Assembly (NCBI RefSeq): GCF_963676815.1
Contig: NZ_OY781365.1
Location: forward strand, 62,001-126,000
Source: an uncultured Draconibacterium sp.
Lineage (GTDB): Bacteria > Bacteroidota > Bacteroidia > Bacteroidales > Prolixibacteraceae
Direction: 5' to 3'
Length of the DNA: 64,000 bases
Both the position numbers and the translations under genes were made by a program. Below the pieces are notes generated by a model, which was given only the letters and a program-made list of their open reading frames with translations, was not told the origin of the DNA and ran no database searches. Position 1 is the first letter of the stretch. Every line of letters starts with the position of its first letter. Positions 51,627-60,980 of this stretch are shown here, piece by piece.

Positions 51627-52727
51627 TTAAACATTGAACCTGAAGTGCATAATATCGCCATCGGTTACGACGTACTCTTTTCCTTCGATCGACATTTTTC
51701 CGGCCTCTTTACATGCCAGCTCCGATCCTAAAGTTACAAAGTCGTTGTATTTAATTACCTCGGCACGAATAAAACCTTTTTCAAAATCAGAGTGAATAAC
51801 ACCAGCTGCCTGTGGTGCTTTACTTCCTTTATGGTAAGTCCATGCACGAACTTCTTTTACTCCCGCTGTAAAATATGTTTCCAGCTGAAGTAATTTGTAG
51901 GCTGATTTAATCAGTTTAGCCACACCTGCTTCTTCTAATCCAAGATCATCCAAAAACATTTGGCGCTCCTCAAAATCATCCAGCTCCGCAATATCAGCTT
52001 CGGTTGCTGCTGCAATCATCAGCATTTCCGAATTCTCATCTTTAATGGCTTCTTTAACTGCTTCAACGTGTGCATTTCCTTTCACAACTGCTGGCTCGTC
52101 AACATTACAAACATACAGGATAGGTTTGTTGGTCAGCAATTCAAGGCTTTTTACAGCTACTGCATCCGATGGATCAACTTCAACAGTACGTGCTGATTTT
52201 CCTTCCATCAAAACCTCTTTGTATTTTGATAAGATGCGGAACATACGTTTGGCTTCCGGATCGTTTCCTGTGCGTGCTTGTTTTTCAACTTTGGCAATGC
52301 GGCTTTCAACGGTCTCCAGGTCTTTCAACTGAAGTTCAATATCAATGGTTTCCTTATCACGCACCGGATTAATTGTTTCATCAACGTGCGTAATGTTCTC
52401 GTTTTCGAAACAACGCAATACGTGAATAATTGCATCCGTTTCGCGAATATTTCCAAGAAACTTATTACCAAGTCCTTCACCTTTACTCGCACCACGAACC
52501 AAACCGGCAATATCAACAATTTCAACCGTTGTTGGAACCACGCGTTGCGGTTTTACCAATTCTTCCAATTTTGTTAATCGCTCGTCGGGTACAGTTATCA
52601 CCCCTAAATTGGGTTCGATTGTACAGAACGGAAAATTTGCAGACTGTGCTTTTGCACTCGACAAACAATTAAAAAGAGTTGATTTTCCTACGTTTGGTAA
52701 ACCAACAATACCACATTTTAAAGCCAT
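51627..52727 (-). CDS. ychF: Redox-regulated ribosome-binding ATPase YchF/OLA1
   Basis: 366-residue Obg-family P-loop protein that prefers ATP. G1 GLPNVGKSTLFNCL, G3 DIAGLVRGASKGEGLG, the modified G4 segment (YVCNVDE), a coiled-coil insert and the C-terminal TGS domain (FTAGVKEVRAWT, then GVIHSDFEKGFIRAEVI). Length and motifs are standard. Confidence 0.95.
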   Translation of the reverse strand: MALKCGIVGLPNVGKSTLFNCLSSAKAQSANFPFCTIEPNLGVITVPDERLTKLEELVKPQRVVPTTVEIVDIAGLVRGASKGEGLGNKFLGNIRETDAIIHVLRCFENENITHVDETINPVRDKETIDIELQLKDLETVESRIAKVEKQARTGNDPEAKRMFRILSKYKEVLMEGKSARTVEVDPSDAVAVKSLELLTNKPILYVCNVDEPAVVKGNAHVEAVKEAIKDENSEMLMIAAATEADIAELDDFEERQMFLDDLGLEEAGVAKLIKSAYKLLQLETYFTAGVKEVRAWTYHKGSKAPQAAGVIHSDFEKGFIRAEVIKYNDFVTLGSELACKEAGKMSIEGKEYVVTDGDIMHFRFNV

Positions 52728-52751
52728 TTTACTTATTTAAAAATTGCGGTG

Positions 52752-52759
52752 CAAAGGTA
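52752..52759 (-). promoter_or_regulatory. ychF: Promoter -7 element of ychF
   Basis: TACCTTTG on the minus strand matches TAnnTTTG, 25 bases before the start codon; no clear -33. Confidence 0.45.
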
Positions 52760-52869
52760 ATTTTTTTTGGTATTTAAATATTGATGCTTTTACATACTTT
52801 TTTAGCAGTAAAACAGGGCTTATTGTATGTTTTACAAGTACAATATTCGTTTTTTAGAAAATCAGTAAC

Positions 52870-52877
52870 TACATTTG
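52870..52877 (+). promoter_or_regulatory. Promoter -7 element of the NrtR-like gene
   Basis: TACATTTG matches TAnnTTTG. The predicted start leaves a leader of about ten bases before the ATG at 52894. Confidence 0.45.
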
Positions 52878-52893
52878 TGTAAACATTTAACTT

Positions 52894-53640
52894 ATGATAC
52901 TAAGACATCTATCTATTGACTGTGTAATTTTTGGCTTTAAAGACAACAAACTGTGTGTACTACTTTGGCAATCGGATACCGATGTTGCCAAACGTTTTTT
53001 TAGCGAAAAAGACAACTTCGAGGACGTTGAAGTTCTTTACACCGAGAACCCAATGCACGCCGAGCAAAATTATTGGGGATTAATAGGCACTCACCTGCCG
53101 GAAGAAGAAGACATTGACGAATACGCCAAGTTCATTTTATCGAAAAGTACGGGGCTTGAAGATGTTTATCTGAACCAGGTAAAAACATTTGGGAAAGTAA
53201 AACGTGTTCCGTTTATGCGCGTTTTAACAACTGCTTATTATGCAATGATCAACCCGGAATATCACGACATGCGCCAATCTGAAATGGCAAAAGTGCTAAA
53301 CTGGTTCGAGATCGATAAACTTCCGAAATTGGTTTTCGACCACAAAGTGATTATCCAGGAAGCACTAAAAAAACTTCGGGCCGAGGTAAAATACCATCCT
53401 GTAGGATTTCAGATGTTACCTGATAAATTTACATTAACAGAGCTGCAAACCCTGTACGAAGTAATTCTTGACACAACGCTCGACACAAGAAATTTCAGGA
53501 AGAAAATTCAAAACATGGGGCTGTTAATCGATACCGGCGAAAAGCAAACCAATGTAGCACACCGTGCGGCAAAACTTTACTCTTTCGACCTTGATGTTTA
53601 CAACAAATTAAAAGAGGAAGGATTAAATTTCAGAATTTGA
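52894..53640 (+). CDS. NrtR-like NUDIX-related transcriptional regulator
   Basis: 248 residues. The N-terminal half is a NUDIX-like fold (LSIDCVIFGFKDNKLCVLLW) whose NUDIX box is degenerate, so catalysis is unlikely. The C-terminal half has the winged-helix signature of this family: HPVGFQMLPDKFTLTELQTL, then DTRNFRKKIQNMGLL. Such regulators sense ADP-ribose or sugars in other bacteria (arabinose in Bacteroides). No sugar operon is adjacent, so the target is unknown. Confidence 0.88.
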   Translation: MILRHLSIDCVIFGFKDNKLCVLLWQSDTDVAKRFFSEKDNFEDVEVLYTENPMHAEQNYWGLIGTHLPEEEDIDEYAKFILSKSTGLEDVYLNQVKTFGKVKRVPFMRVLTTAYYAMINPEYHDMRQSEMAKVLNWFEIDKLPKLVFDHKVIIQEALKKLRAEVKYHPVGFQMLPDKFTLTELQTLYEVILDTTLDTRNFRKKIQNMGLLIDTGEKQTNVAHRAAKLYSFDLDVYNKLKEEGLNFRI

Positions 53641-53687
53641 TTTTTTTTTAAACCTTTGCCGGCAGCCATTGTCTGATTTTAAACTTA

Positions 53688-54236
53688 ATGCCGGAGTCTG
53701 ATAAACATATCATAACCGATTTAAAGGATAAAAACAAGCGCGATCTTGCTTTTCATCAACTGGTAAATACTTACCAGGAGCGCTTGTATTGGCATATCCG
53801 TAAGATTGTTATGAGCCATGATGACGCTGACGATGTATTGCAAAACACTTTTTTAAAGGTGTGGCGAAGCATCGATAATTTTCGTGAAGAATCGAGTCTT
53901 TTCACCTGGTTGTACCGCATTGCAACCAACGAATCGATTACGTTCATCAACTCGAAAAAGAAAAAAAGCTTTATGCCAATGAATGATGCCAGCGAATATT
54001 TGATGGATAACTTAACGTCAGATCCGTATTTTGAAGGTGACGAAATTCAGCTGAAATTACAAAAAGCAATATTACGTTTACCGGAGAAACAACGCATTGT
54101 TTTTAATATGAAATATTTTGATGATATGAAATACGATGAAATGTCGGAAATCCTTGACACATCGGTTGGTGCGTTAAAAGCATCCTATCATCATGCTGCA
54201 AAAAAAATAGAAGATTACTTAAAAAAAACAGATTAA
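53688..54236 (+). CDS. ECF-type RNA polymerase sigma factor
   Basis: 182 residues. Region 2: YWHIRKIVMSHDDADDVLQN, TFLKVWRSIDNFREESSLF, TWLYRIATNESI. Region 4: LQKAILRLPEKQRIVFNMKY, then YDEMSEILDTSVGALKASYH, a clear HTH. Followed by a gene for a membrane protein and a Spy-like exported protein, forming a three-gene cassette that ends in a terminator. Confidence 0.93.
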   Translation: MPESDKHIITDLKDKNKRDLAFHQLVNTYQERLYWHIRKIVMSHDDADDVLQNTFLKVWRSIDNFREESSLFTWLYRIATNESITFINSKKKKSFMPMNDASEYLMDNLTSDPYFEGDEIQLKLQKAILRLPEKQRIVFNMKYFDDMKYDEMSEILDTSVGALKASYHHAAKKIEDYLKKTD

Positions 54237-54291
54237 TGGATTGTTTTTAAACCTTTTAAACAAGAAATAGTCAATAGATAAAAATGCCGCA

Positions 54292-54738
54292 ATGGAAGAA
54301 TTAAAGAACATAGCACCAAATCTGTCGAAAATAAAAAAGGAGAATGCTTTTGGCACTCCTAAACATTATTTCGACGATTTTTCTGCTCGCATGCAAATGC
54401 AACTTGAAGCAGAAAAACATGTGGCCGATAAAAAGGAATTTAAGATTATCAATCTTTTAAAGCCTGCGCTTGGTCTTGCTGCCAGTTTTGCTATAATATT
54501 CATGTTGGTATATATACCGTTAAAAACATTTATACCACAAGAGCAAGTCATTCAAACCACCGCCTCAACTGATTACAACGATCAGTTTGAAACAATTTTG
54601 GAGGAACTTGATGAAAGCTCATTTTTCTCGCTGCTTGATGGCAATGATAGCGAAGTAAACTTTAGCGATGATGATTTGATCGCCTACGTAAGTACCAATT
54701 TTAGTGCATACGAAATTTATGAATACACTGAAGAGTAG
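54292..54738 (+). CDS. Single-pass membrane protein, probable anti-sigma partner
   Basis: 148 residues: a cytoplasmic N-terminus (about 60), one helix (about 61-82, LGLAASFAIIFMLVYIPL) and an acidic outer domain (FETILEELDESSFFSLLDG). No zinc-binding anti-sigma motif is seen. Position directly after an ECF sigma gene and topology suggest an anti-sigma or membrane anchor role (inference). Confidence 0.65.
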   Translation: MEELKNIAPNLSKIKKENAFGTPKHYFDDFSARMQMQLEAEKHVADKKEFKIINLLKPALGLAASFAIIFMLVYIPLKTFIPQEQVIQTTASTDYNDQFETILEELDESSFFSLLDGNDSEVNFSDDDLIAYVSTNFSAYEIYEYTEE

Positions 54739-54744
54739 AGTATT

Positions 54745-55218
54745 ATGAAACAGTTATTTGCAATATTAATATTAGGATTGTTAATTTTCACCCAGAACCA
54801 GGTTAATGCACAAGACAACAACAATGATAACAGCGATCGTTGGGAAAGATATCGTACTGAAAAAGTATCTTTCTTAACCACAAAACTTGACCTTACTCCG
54901 GAAGAGGCTCAAAAGTTTTGGCCTGTTTATAATCAAATGGAAAAAGAAAGATCAGCAACGCAGCGAAAAAGGCACGAACTGGAAGGCCAGGTGCGCGATG
55001 CGGAAGAAAATCTTTCAAACGAAGAAATGATAAAGCTAACGCGCGAACACGTTGAGCTGGGTAAAAAAGAAGCTAATTTAGCTGAAAAGTACAACGAAGA
55101 ATTTCTGAAAATACTGCCACCGGTAAAAGTTATAAAACTTTATAATGCTGAAAATGAATTCAGAATTCACATGTTCAGAAAGTTTCGAGATAGAAACAGA
55201 AACGAGGACAACACTTAA
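54745..55218 (+). CDS. Spy/CpxP-like exported helical protein
   Basis: 157 residues with a signal peptide (LFAILILGLLIFTQNQVNA). The mature part is all-helical and highly charged, with LTPEEAQKFWPVYNQMEKER followed by a heptad-rich stretch, the LTxxQ-like pattern of periplasmic Spy/CpxP/ZraP proteins that sense envelope stress or metals. Six bases after the membrane protein gene; likely the sensing component. Confidence 0.75.
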   Translation: MKQLFAILILGLLIFTQNQVNAQDNNNDNSDRWERYRTEKVSFLTTKLDLTPEEAQKFWPVYNQMEKERSATQRKRHELEGQVRDAEENLSNEEMIKLTREHVELGKKEANLAEKYNEEFLKILPPVKVIKLYNAENEFRIHMFRKFRDRNRNEDNT

Positions 55219-55227
55219 TTAAAAATA

Positions 55228-55258
55228 AAAAAAGACAGGCTCAAAAACCTGTCTTTTT
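55228..55258. terminator. Terminator after the ECF cassette
   Basis: AAAGACAGG (55231-55239) pairs with CCTGTCTTT (55248-55256), with A and T tracts on each side; it also faces the convergent small membrane protein gene. Confidence 0.8.
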
Positions 55259-55277
55259 CATTTCTGATTGTATCTTA

Positions 55278-55568
55278 TTAAATTCCTTTAAACCAATCCT
55301 GAAAATAGCTACCTACCCACGGAATTTCCTTTTGTTCTCCGTTAATTGCACCAATCAGACTTATTATCCAGAAAACCAAAGTTATAATCCATCCGAAAAT
55401 ATTTACAATCGGGATTAACGAAATTAAAACTGAGAAAAGAAACAGGCCTAATAACTGACGTAGGTAAAAACTGGTTAATTCATCCTTTTCATTCGAATTA
55501 AGAACCAGCGCGATAACCCAACCAATCCAGTAAATATGTGCGATAATTGCTTTTGTTTTTCCATCCAT
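55278..55568 (-). CDS. DUF4870-like small membrane protein
   Basis: 96 residues with three hydrophobic helices. KAIIAHIYWIGWVIALVLNS, LTSFYLRQLLGLFLFSVL and GWIITLVFWIISLIGAING follow the DUF4870-like order. Function unknown. Monocistronic and convergent with the ECF cassette. Confidence 0.75.
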   Translation of the reverse strand: MDGKTKAIIAHIYWIGWVIALVLNSNEKDELTSFYLRQLLGLFLFSVLISLIPIVNIFGWIITLVFWIISLIGAINGEQKEIPWVGSYFQDWFKGI

Positions 55569-55662
55569 TTTATTTGAGTTTTAAAAATTTAAATAAATGT
55601 AAGGATTTCTTTTCTTTCATAAAATAAAATAATTGTTGGTAGCCTTTTTATAGTACTGATTG

Positions 55663-57210
55663 TCAATCTCTGTCCACTCCGTTATATTCTAATCTCCAGT
55701 CCTTTATCAACTCGTTTGAAGAACGATCATCAATCGGATAATTTGGACTGTACAATAATGTCTCCGATCGTTGAATCAATTTCCCATTCTTTACAAATCC
55801 TTCGCCCCTTTCGTTTAAATGATCCACCATCTTTTGGCGCCAACTTTCCAATTCTGCTTCATTTGAAGAAGCAAGATCGTTTTGCTCTCCAGGATCATTT
55901 TTAAGGTTAAAAAGCTGCTCTCTTCCGGTTCTGAAAAACCAGATATATTTCCAGGCGCCGTCGGTTAAGGCACACCAGTAATTCTCTTCACTATAAGTTG
56001 TTGCATGTTCCAGGTCTATGTAATTTCGCCACGCCGCCTGTGGATTTTTTATCAACCCGAGAACTGACAAACCATCCATATCGTCAGGAATATCTGCTCC
56101 GGCAGCTTCTAAAAATGTAGGAAGAAAATCGCGCAATTCGGTAACCTGTTCCAGCTTTGATCCGGGCACCAAATTCCCTTCAAACGATTCGGGCCATTTC
56201 ACAATAAACGGGATATTTGAAGAACCTTCATAAGCATAAGTTTTCCGCCAGTGATAGTGGTCACCCAACATGTCGCCATGATCGGAAGTAAAACAAATGA
56301 GCGTATTTTCGTACATCCCTTTATCCTTCAAAGTTTGAATGATCTTTCCCACCATTTCATCAATAAAAGTTATGTTGGCATAATAATGTCGACGGCTTTC
56401 AATGGCGTGATCAACTCCAAAATCGCCAAATGCTGCCTCTTTTCCACCTTCCACGCCTTCAAATTTTTGGTCCCAATTGCCTAAATAAGGTGCCGGAACC
56501 TGAACATATTTATACAAATCGAGAAAACGCTGCGGCGGATCGTACGGACTGTGTGGCCGCGCAAAGGACACTTTCAAGAACAGAGGTTTATCCTGGTTGT
56601 AATTTTCGATTAACTCAACCGCTGTTTCACCGGTCCAGTAAGTTGGATGCAATTTTTCATCAAGCTGATAAACTCCGGAAGCATGCTCGTTCCATCCAAT
56701 TCCGGTCTTATCGGGATCTTCGCCGGGTGCCTGCAATTTAAACCAATCGCGGTAGTCACTCACAAATCCATCCTGCTCAACACGCCCACTTTCGTCAACC
56801 AAAGTTCCATGAAATCCGTGTAAAGTTTTCTGAGGATACCAATGCATTTTCCCGATACCAAAAGTGTAATAGCCCGCTTCGCGGAGCATGCGTGGCATTT
56901 CGTATTTATAATTACGAGCCACACGGCCGTAGCCTAACATACCGTGGTGCCACGGCGACAATCCGGTAAGCAAACCTGCACGCGCCGGCGTACAGCTGGG
57001 TACCGATGAATAGGCGTTTACAAAGGTAGCTCCTGCCTCAGCAAGCTTATCGATGTTAGGAGATATTACGGCAGCATTGCCCATGCAGCCCAGTGCATCA
57101 GCACGTTGCTGATCGGTAATAATAAAAATAATGTTTGGCTGCGATCCCTTTTCGGCAGCATTGAGTGCCCCTGTTAGAATCAAAAAGAGAAATACAAATA
57201 GATGTTTCAT
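55663..57210 (-). CDS. Secreted sulfatase
   Basis: 515 residues with a signal peptide (FLFLILTGALNA). The formylglycine signature is SCTPARAGLLTG, with Cys73 as the residue to be matured; metal ligands are in IIFIITDQQRAD and CFTSDHGDMLGDH. Such type I sulfatases desulfate glycans or small molecules; no polysaccharide locus genes (SusCD) adjoin it. A maturase (anSME) is required elsewhere. A 10-bp palindrome adjoins the start codon. Confidence 0.93.
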   Translation of the reverse strand: MKHLFVFLFLILTGALNAAEKGSQPNIIFIITDQQRADALGCMGNAAVISPNIDKLAEAGATFVNAYSSVPSCTPARAGLLTGLSPWHHGMLGYGRVARNYKYEMPRMLREAGYYTFGIGKMHWYPQKTLHGFHGTLVDESGRVEQDGFVSDYRDWFKLQAPGEDPDKTGIGWNEHASGVYQLDEKLHPTYWTGETAVELIENYNQDKPLFLKVSFARPHSPYDPPQRFLDLYKYVQVPAPYLGNWDQKFEGVEGGKEAAFGDFGVDHAIESRRHYYANITFIDEMVGKIIQTLKDKGMYENTLICFTSDHGDMLGDHYHWRKTYAYEGSSNIPFIVKWPESFEGNLVPGSKLEQVTELRDFLPTFLEAAGADIPDDMDGLSVLGLIKNPQAAWRNYIDLEHATTYSEENYWCALTDGAWKYIWFFRTGREQLFNLKNDPGEQNDLASSNEAELESWRQKMVDHLNERGEGFVKNGKLIQRSETLLYSPNYPIDDRSSNELIKDWRLEYNGVDRD

Positions 57211-57211
57211 A

Positions 57212-57238
57212 GATTAGATTTATGCTACAAATCTAATC
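57212..57238. promoter_or_regulatory. Palindrome abutting the sulfatase start
   Basis: GATTAGATTT (57212-57221) and AAATCTAATC (57229-57238) form a perfect 10-bp inverted repeat with a 7-base loop, beginning two bases before the start codon. Either an operator or an RNA hairpin next to the translation start. Confidence 0.45.
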
Positions 57239-57290
57239 ATGAAATTTCATCCATCAAGGTAGCTTTGTAAATTTTTTACAAAGTCCGAAT

Positions 57291-58517
57291 TTATTTGTCG
57301 TAGTTAAATTTACGGAGGTGATGACCCATTCGGTCGCGTTTGGTTCTCATGTAACGCTGATTATGCTCGTTTGGTGCAATTTCAATAGGTACAATATCGG
57401 TTACTTCCAAACCATACCCTTCCAACCCAACACGTTTCACCGGATTATTGGTAAGCAAACGCATTTTGGTTACGCCAAGATTACTCAAAATCTGGGCTCC
57501 AACACCGTAGTCGCGTTCATCTGCTTTAAATCCAAGGTGGAGATTGGCTTCTACCGTATCCAACCCCTGGTCTTGTAATTTATAGGCAGCAATTTTATTA
57601 AGCAATCCAATACCACGACCTTCCTGCATCATATACACGATAACGCCTTTCCCGGCTTTTTCAATCATTTCCATCGAGCTATGTAACTGGTCGCCACATT
57701 CGCAACGCATCGATCCAAAAATATCGCCGGTCATACACGACGAATGCACACGAACCAGAATTGGCTCATTGGCATCCCACTCGCCTTTTATTAGGGCAAC
57801 ATGCTCGGCTCCATTCGATTTCTGACGGAAAGGGACAATTCTAAAATCGCCGTAATCTGTTGGTAATGCCACTTCTTCACCCCTATCAATAAGGCTTTCG
57901 CTTTGAAAAAGGAATGAAATCAGATCTTTGATTGTAACCAGCTTCAGATTATGTTTTTGAGCGAATTCGTACAATTGCGGTAAACGGGCCATTGTTCCAT
58001 CTTCGTTCATAATTTCAACCAACACTCCTGATGGTTTCATGCCTGCTAATCGAGCCAAATCAACAGCAGCTTCGGTGTGTCCTGTTCTGCGCAAGACACC
58101 ACGCTCCATGGCTTTTAAAGGAAAAATATGCCCCGGACGGCCCAATTGTTCCGGGCGGGTCTTCCCGTCAACTAACATTTTTATGGTTATTGCACGGTCG
58201 GCAGCCGAAATACCGGTTGTTACTTCAGGATGAATCGCATCAACAGAAACCGTAAAAGCTGTTTCATTAGCGGAAGTGTTTTTCCCTACCATCAAATCAA
58301 GCTCCAACTGCTTACAACGCTCCTCGGTTAAAGCCACGCAAATTAGTCCGCGTGCCTTAGAGGCCATAAAGTTTACAATTTCTGTAGTAATCATTTCTGA
58401 GGCAACGATTAAATCACCTTCATTTTCACGATCTTCATCATCAACAACAATTACCATTTCACCTTTCTGAATTGCAGCAATGGCTTCAGGAATTGTGTTA
58501 AGCTTAATATCTGTCAT
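57291..58517 (-). CDS. ribBA: Bifunctional DHBP synthase/GTP cyclohydrolase II RibBA
   Basis: 408 residues for two early steps of riboflavin synthesis. N-terminal RibB (about 1-200): DDEDRENEGDLIVAS, and the RPGHIFPL and GHTEAAVDLARLAG segments. C-terminal RibA (about 205-400): VRVHSSCMTGDIFGSMRCEC with zinc cysteines, QEGRGIGLLNKI and LLTNNPVKRVGLEGYGLEV. The 94-base leader holds no FMN riboswitch. Confidence 0.95.
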   Translation of the reverse strand: MTDIKLNTIPEAIAAIQKGEMVIVVDDEDRENEGDLIVASEMITTEIVNFMASKARGLICVALTEERCKQLELDLMVGKNTSANETAFTVSVDAIHPEVTTGISAADRAITIKMLVDGKTRPEQLGRPGHIFPLKAMERGVLRRTGHTEAAVDLARLAGMKPSGVLVEIMNEDGTMARLPQLYEFAQKHNLKLVTIKDLISFLFQSESLIDRGEEVALPTDYGDFRIVPFRQKSNGAEHVALIKGEWDANEPILVRVHSSCMTGDIFGSMRCECGDQLHSSMEMIEKAGKGVIVYMMQEGRGIGLLNKIAAYKLQDQGLDTVEANLHLGFKADERDYGVGAQILSNLGVTKMRLLTNNPVKRVGLEGYGLEVTDIVPIEIAPNEHNQRYMRTKRDRMGHHLRKFNYDK

Positions 58518-58538
58518 ATCTGTCCTTTAAATCAGCGG

Positions 58539-58546
58539 CAAAATTA
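58539..58546 (-). promoter_or_regulatory. ribBA: Promoter -7 element of ribBA
   Basis: TAATTTTG on the minus strand matches TAnnTTTG, 22 bases before the start codon; no clear -33. Confidence 0.45.
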
Positions 58547-58610
58547 TAAAGTTTTCTGAAACGGTTTCATGACTTTTTGATATCATTTGCGGGAAATAAC
58601 ATAAACAACA

Positions 58611-60968
58611 CTAACCGTTAACCACAAAAAACCGCTTTGTAAGTATATTTCCACGATTATCACTCACAGTAATAGTGTGCCACCCTGGCTCAGGCCGAAG
58701 CTCAAACTGATGAATATTTTTGGTGACTCCCAAAAAATCATTGTCGAGATACCAGTACACATCTACATTATTTAAGCGATGGGCCAACTCAACAATCAAC
58801 TTACCTTTTGTTCCATCCAACTCAACCGGAATAAAAACCCTGTTCCACTCTCGCGGGTAAATAAAATCAAGTTGCTGCTGATTTTCGGTACATCCGGACA
58901 ACAACGGTGGAAGAGTTGCGTAAAGCACATTTTGCTGTTTATAATAATACTCCATAGCCGGTGGAAGCACAAACCAGTTTTTATGCACCATTTGCGATAC
59001 CGGATAACAGTTGGCATTTACCCGATGTGTTTGCATTGCATTTAAATGAATGCGCTGATGCCACTGACAAACACCAATTTTGTTTCCTTTTGGAACAAGA
59101 ATTGTCTTTCTGTCGGTACAGTTTTCTCCCGGCAAAAAGCCGCTTTCACTGCATACTTCTATGCTATCCATTTCGTCAACTGGCGCATCAAACCACTGAA
59201 CATCGGGTAAAGTTGAAAATACATCAAACATTACCGGGGCAGCTGCCGACACTCCTGTTAAGCCGGCACGCCCCTCACCATCGGCATTTCCCACCCAAAC
59301 GGCAACCACATATTTTGGTGTTACACCAACAGCCCATGCATCGCGAAAACCAAAACTGGTACCCGTTTTCCAGGCAATTTTTTTCGATTGTGCGAATCGC
59401 TCCCAACCCGATTCCGATTCGGGCCGCGTTACTTCCAACAAGGCTTTAAAAGTTGAATAAATTGAGGCTGCCCGAACAACCGGCTGTTCGAGCTCTGTTG
59501 TTTGTGCCGTTTTTTGGTTTTCATTCCAAACCAACGGAGAAAATGGATTGGAGAAATACACTCCATCTTTGTTGTTGTAGGTATCCAGAATTGTTGCCAA
59601 CGACGCATACATTCCTGCCAGGTCCCAAAGTTTTACCTCGGCACCACCCAATATTAACGACAACCCGTAATAATCAAGCGACTGGCGTAATGTCGACATT
59701 CCGGTTTGTTTTAAAAAGGAATGAAATGGTGCGACACCAAAATCACGCAATAAATGAACTGCAGGAATATTTAACGATCGTGCCAGGGCTTCCTCTGCAG
59801 GCACGGCACCATTGTAATGCCGGTCGAAATTCATGGGTGTAAAACCTCCAAAACGAATAGGAATATCGGGCACCAACATGCTGGGTAAAAGCATTCCTTC
59901 ATCCATCATTTTGCAATACAAAAACGGTTTAAGAATACTACCTGAACTTCTTGGTGCCTGCACAACATCCACATAATTTCCATGATTTAAACTATCGTCT
60001 GCGAATGTATTTCCCACATATGCTCTAACTTTTTTCGAAGGAATTTCGGCCACTATCACCGCCATATTATTAATGTAGTTGGCTTTTAACCGACGCTGAT
60101 GTTTTCGTACAATCTGATTTACACGACTTTGAATCGTCCTATCAATGGTTGTATGTGTCCGCTCACCTTTTTGGCTTTCGTTTACCAATTGTGTAAAATG
60201 ATAGGCCGTATTTGGTAAAGCATTTACCTTTTCGGGTAATGGTTCTGAAATTGCCAATTCACAAGTCAAACTATCAATGGTTCCACTCACCAAAAGCATT
60301 TGCAAAAGCCGATCGCGTTTTTGTTTCAATTTGTCATCCAGCCGCCCGGGATAAATAAGCGACGGCGCATTGGGAAGAACCGCTAAAGTTGCCGACTCGG
60401 CCCACGACAACTGATCACTTTCGCGGGCAAAATACCGCCACGCTGCGGCATCAATACCCACAACGTTTCCGCCAAAAGGTGCATGTGATGCATACAAATT
60501 AAGAATTTCAGTTTTTGTATAACGCAATTCGATTTGCAAAGCCCAGAACACTTCAATCAGCTTATTTTTCAGATTTCGTGTTTTGTTTCCACGCGCTAAC
60601 CGGCTCAACTGCATGGTAATTGTGCTACCTCCACTTACCACTTTCCGGGCTTTTATATTCTGCCACATAGCACGGCCAATCGAAACCAGATTTACACCGG
60701 GATGATGATAAAAATGCTGATCTTCAAATTGCAACACGCACTGTTCGTATTTTTGGGGAACACTGTCGACCGCCGGAAAACGCCATTGCTCATCATCCGA
60801 AATTCGTGCGCCCAGTAAACCTCCATTCCTACTTTCAACAACTGTTGAATACGAAGCAGTAAACAAGGGACGCGGGACAAAAAGTCCGCCAATAAAAAAC
60901 AGGACTAGCATTGCTAAAAAAACAATGCTTCCCCATTTCCAAAATCTCTTTTTTAAAAACTTCGCCAA
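58611..60968 (-). CDS. pbpC: Penicillin-binding protein 1C
   Basis: 785-residue bifunctional peptidoglycan synthase with one N-terminal membrane helix. The GT51 glycosyltransferase domain shows QFEDQHFYHHPGVN (catalytic Glu), GGSTITMQLSRLARG and RYTKTEILNLYASHAPFGGN. The transpeptidase domain shows the nucleophile Ser-x-x-Lys in APRSSGSILKPFLYC, and KTGTSFGFRDAW. The C-terminal BiPBP_C domain (about 690-785) is present. It follows the alpha-2-macroglobulin gene by 12 bases, the same pairing as yfhM-pbpC in E. coli. Confidence 0.95.
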   Translation of the reverse strand: MAKFLKKRFWKWGSIVFLAMLVLFFIGGLFVPRPLFTASYSTVVESRNGGLLGARISDDEQWRFPAVDSVPQKYEQCVLQFEDQHFYHHPGVNLVSIGRAMWQNIKARKVVSGGSTITMQLSRLARGNKTRNLKNKLIEVFWALQIELRYTKTEILNLYASHAPFGGNVVGIDAAAWRYFARESDQLSWAESATLAVLPNAPSLIYPGRLDDKLKQKRDRLLQMLLVSGTIDSLTCELAISEPLPEKVNALPNTAYHFTQLVNESQKGERTHTTIDRTIQSRVNQIVRKHQRRLKANYINNMAVIVAEIPSKKVRAYVGNTFADDSLNHGNYVDVVQAPRSSGSILKPFLYCKMMDEGMLLPSMLVPDIPIRFGGFTPMNFDRHYNGAVPAEEALARSLNIPAVHLLRDFGVAPFHSFLKQTGMSTLRQSLDYYGLSLILGGAEVKLWDLAGMYASLATILDTYNNKDGVYFSNPFSPLVWNENQKTAQTTELEQPVVRAASIYSTFKALLEVTRPESESGWERFAQSKKIAWKTGTSFGFRDAWAVGVTPKYVVAVWVGNADGEGRAGLTGVSAAAPVMFDVFSTLPDVQWFDAPVDEMDSIEVCSESGFLPGENCTDRKTILVPKGNKIGVCQWHQRIHLNAMQTHRVNANCYPVSQMVHKNWFVLPPAMEYYYKQQNVLYATLPPLLSGCTENQQQLDFIYPREWNRVFIPVELDGTKGKLIVELAHRLNNVDVYWYLDNDFLGVTKNIHQFELRPEPGWHTITVSDNRGNILTKRFFVVNG

Positions 60969-60980
60969 ATCACAGAAATG

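Noticed and set aside
58518..58610. FMN riboswitch before ribBA
   Set aside because: The leader is only about 94 bases, A/T-rich and lacks RFN motifs.
58961..59449. 162-codon plus-strand ORF inside pbpC
   Set aside because: Antisense to the conserved transpeptidase domain; composition rich in His/Pro/Leu typical of shadow frames.
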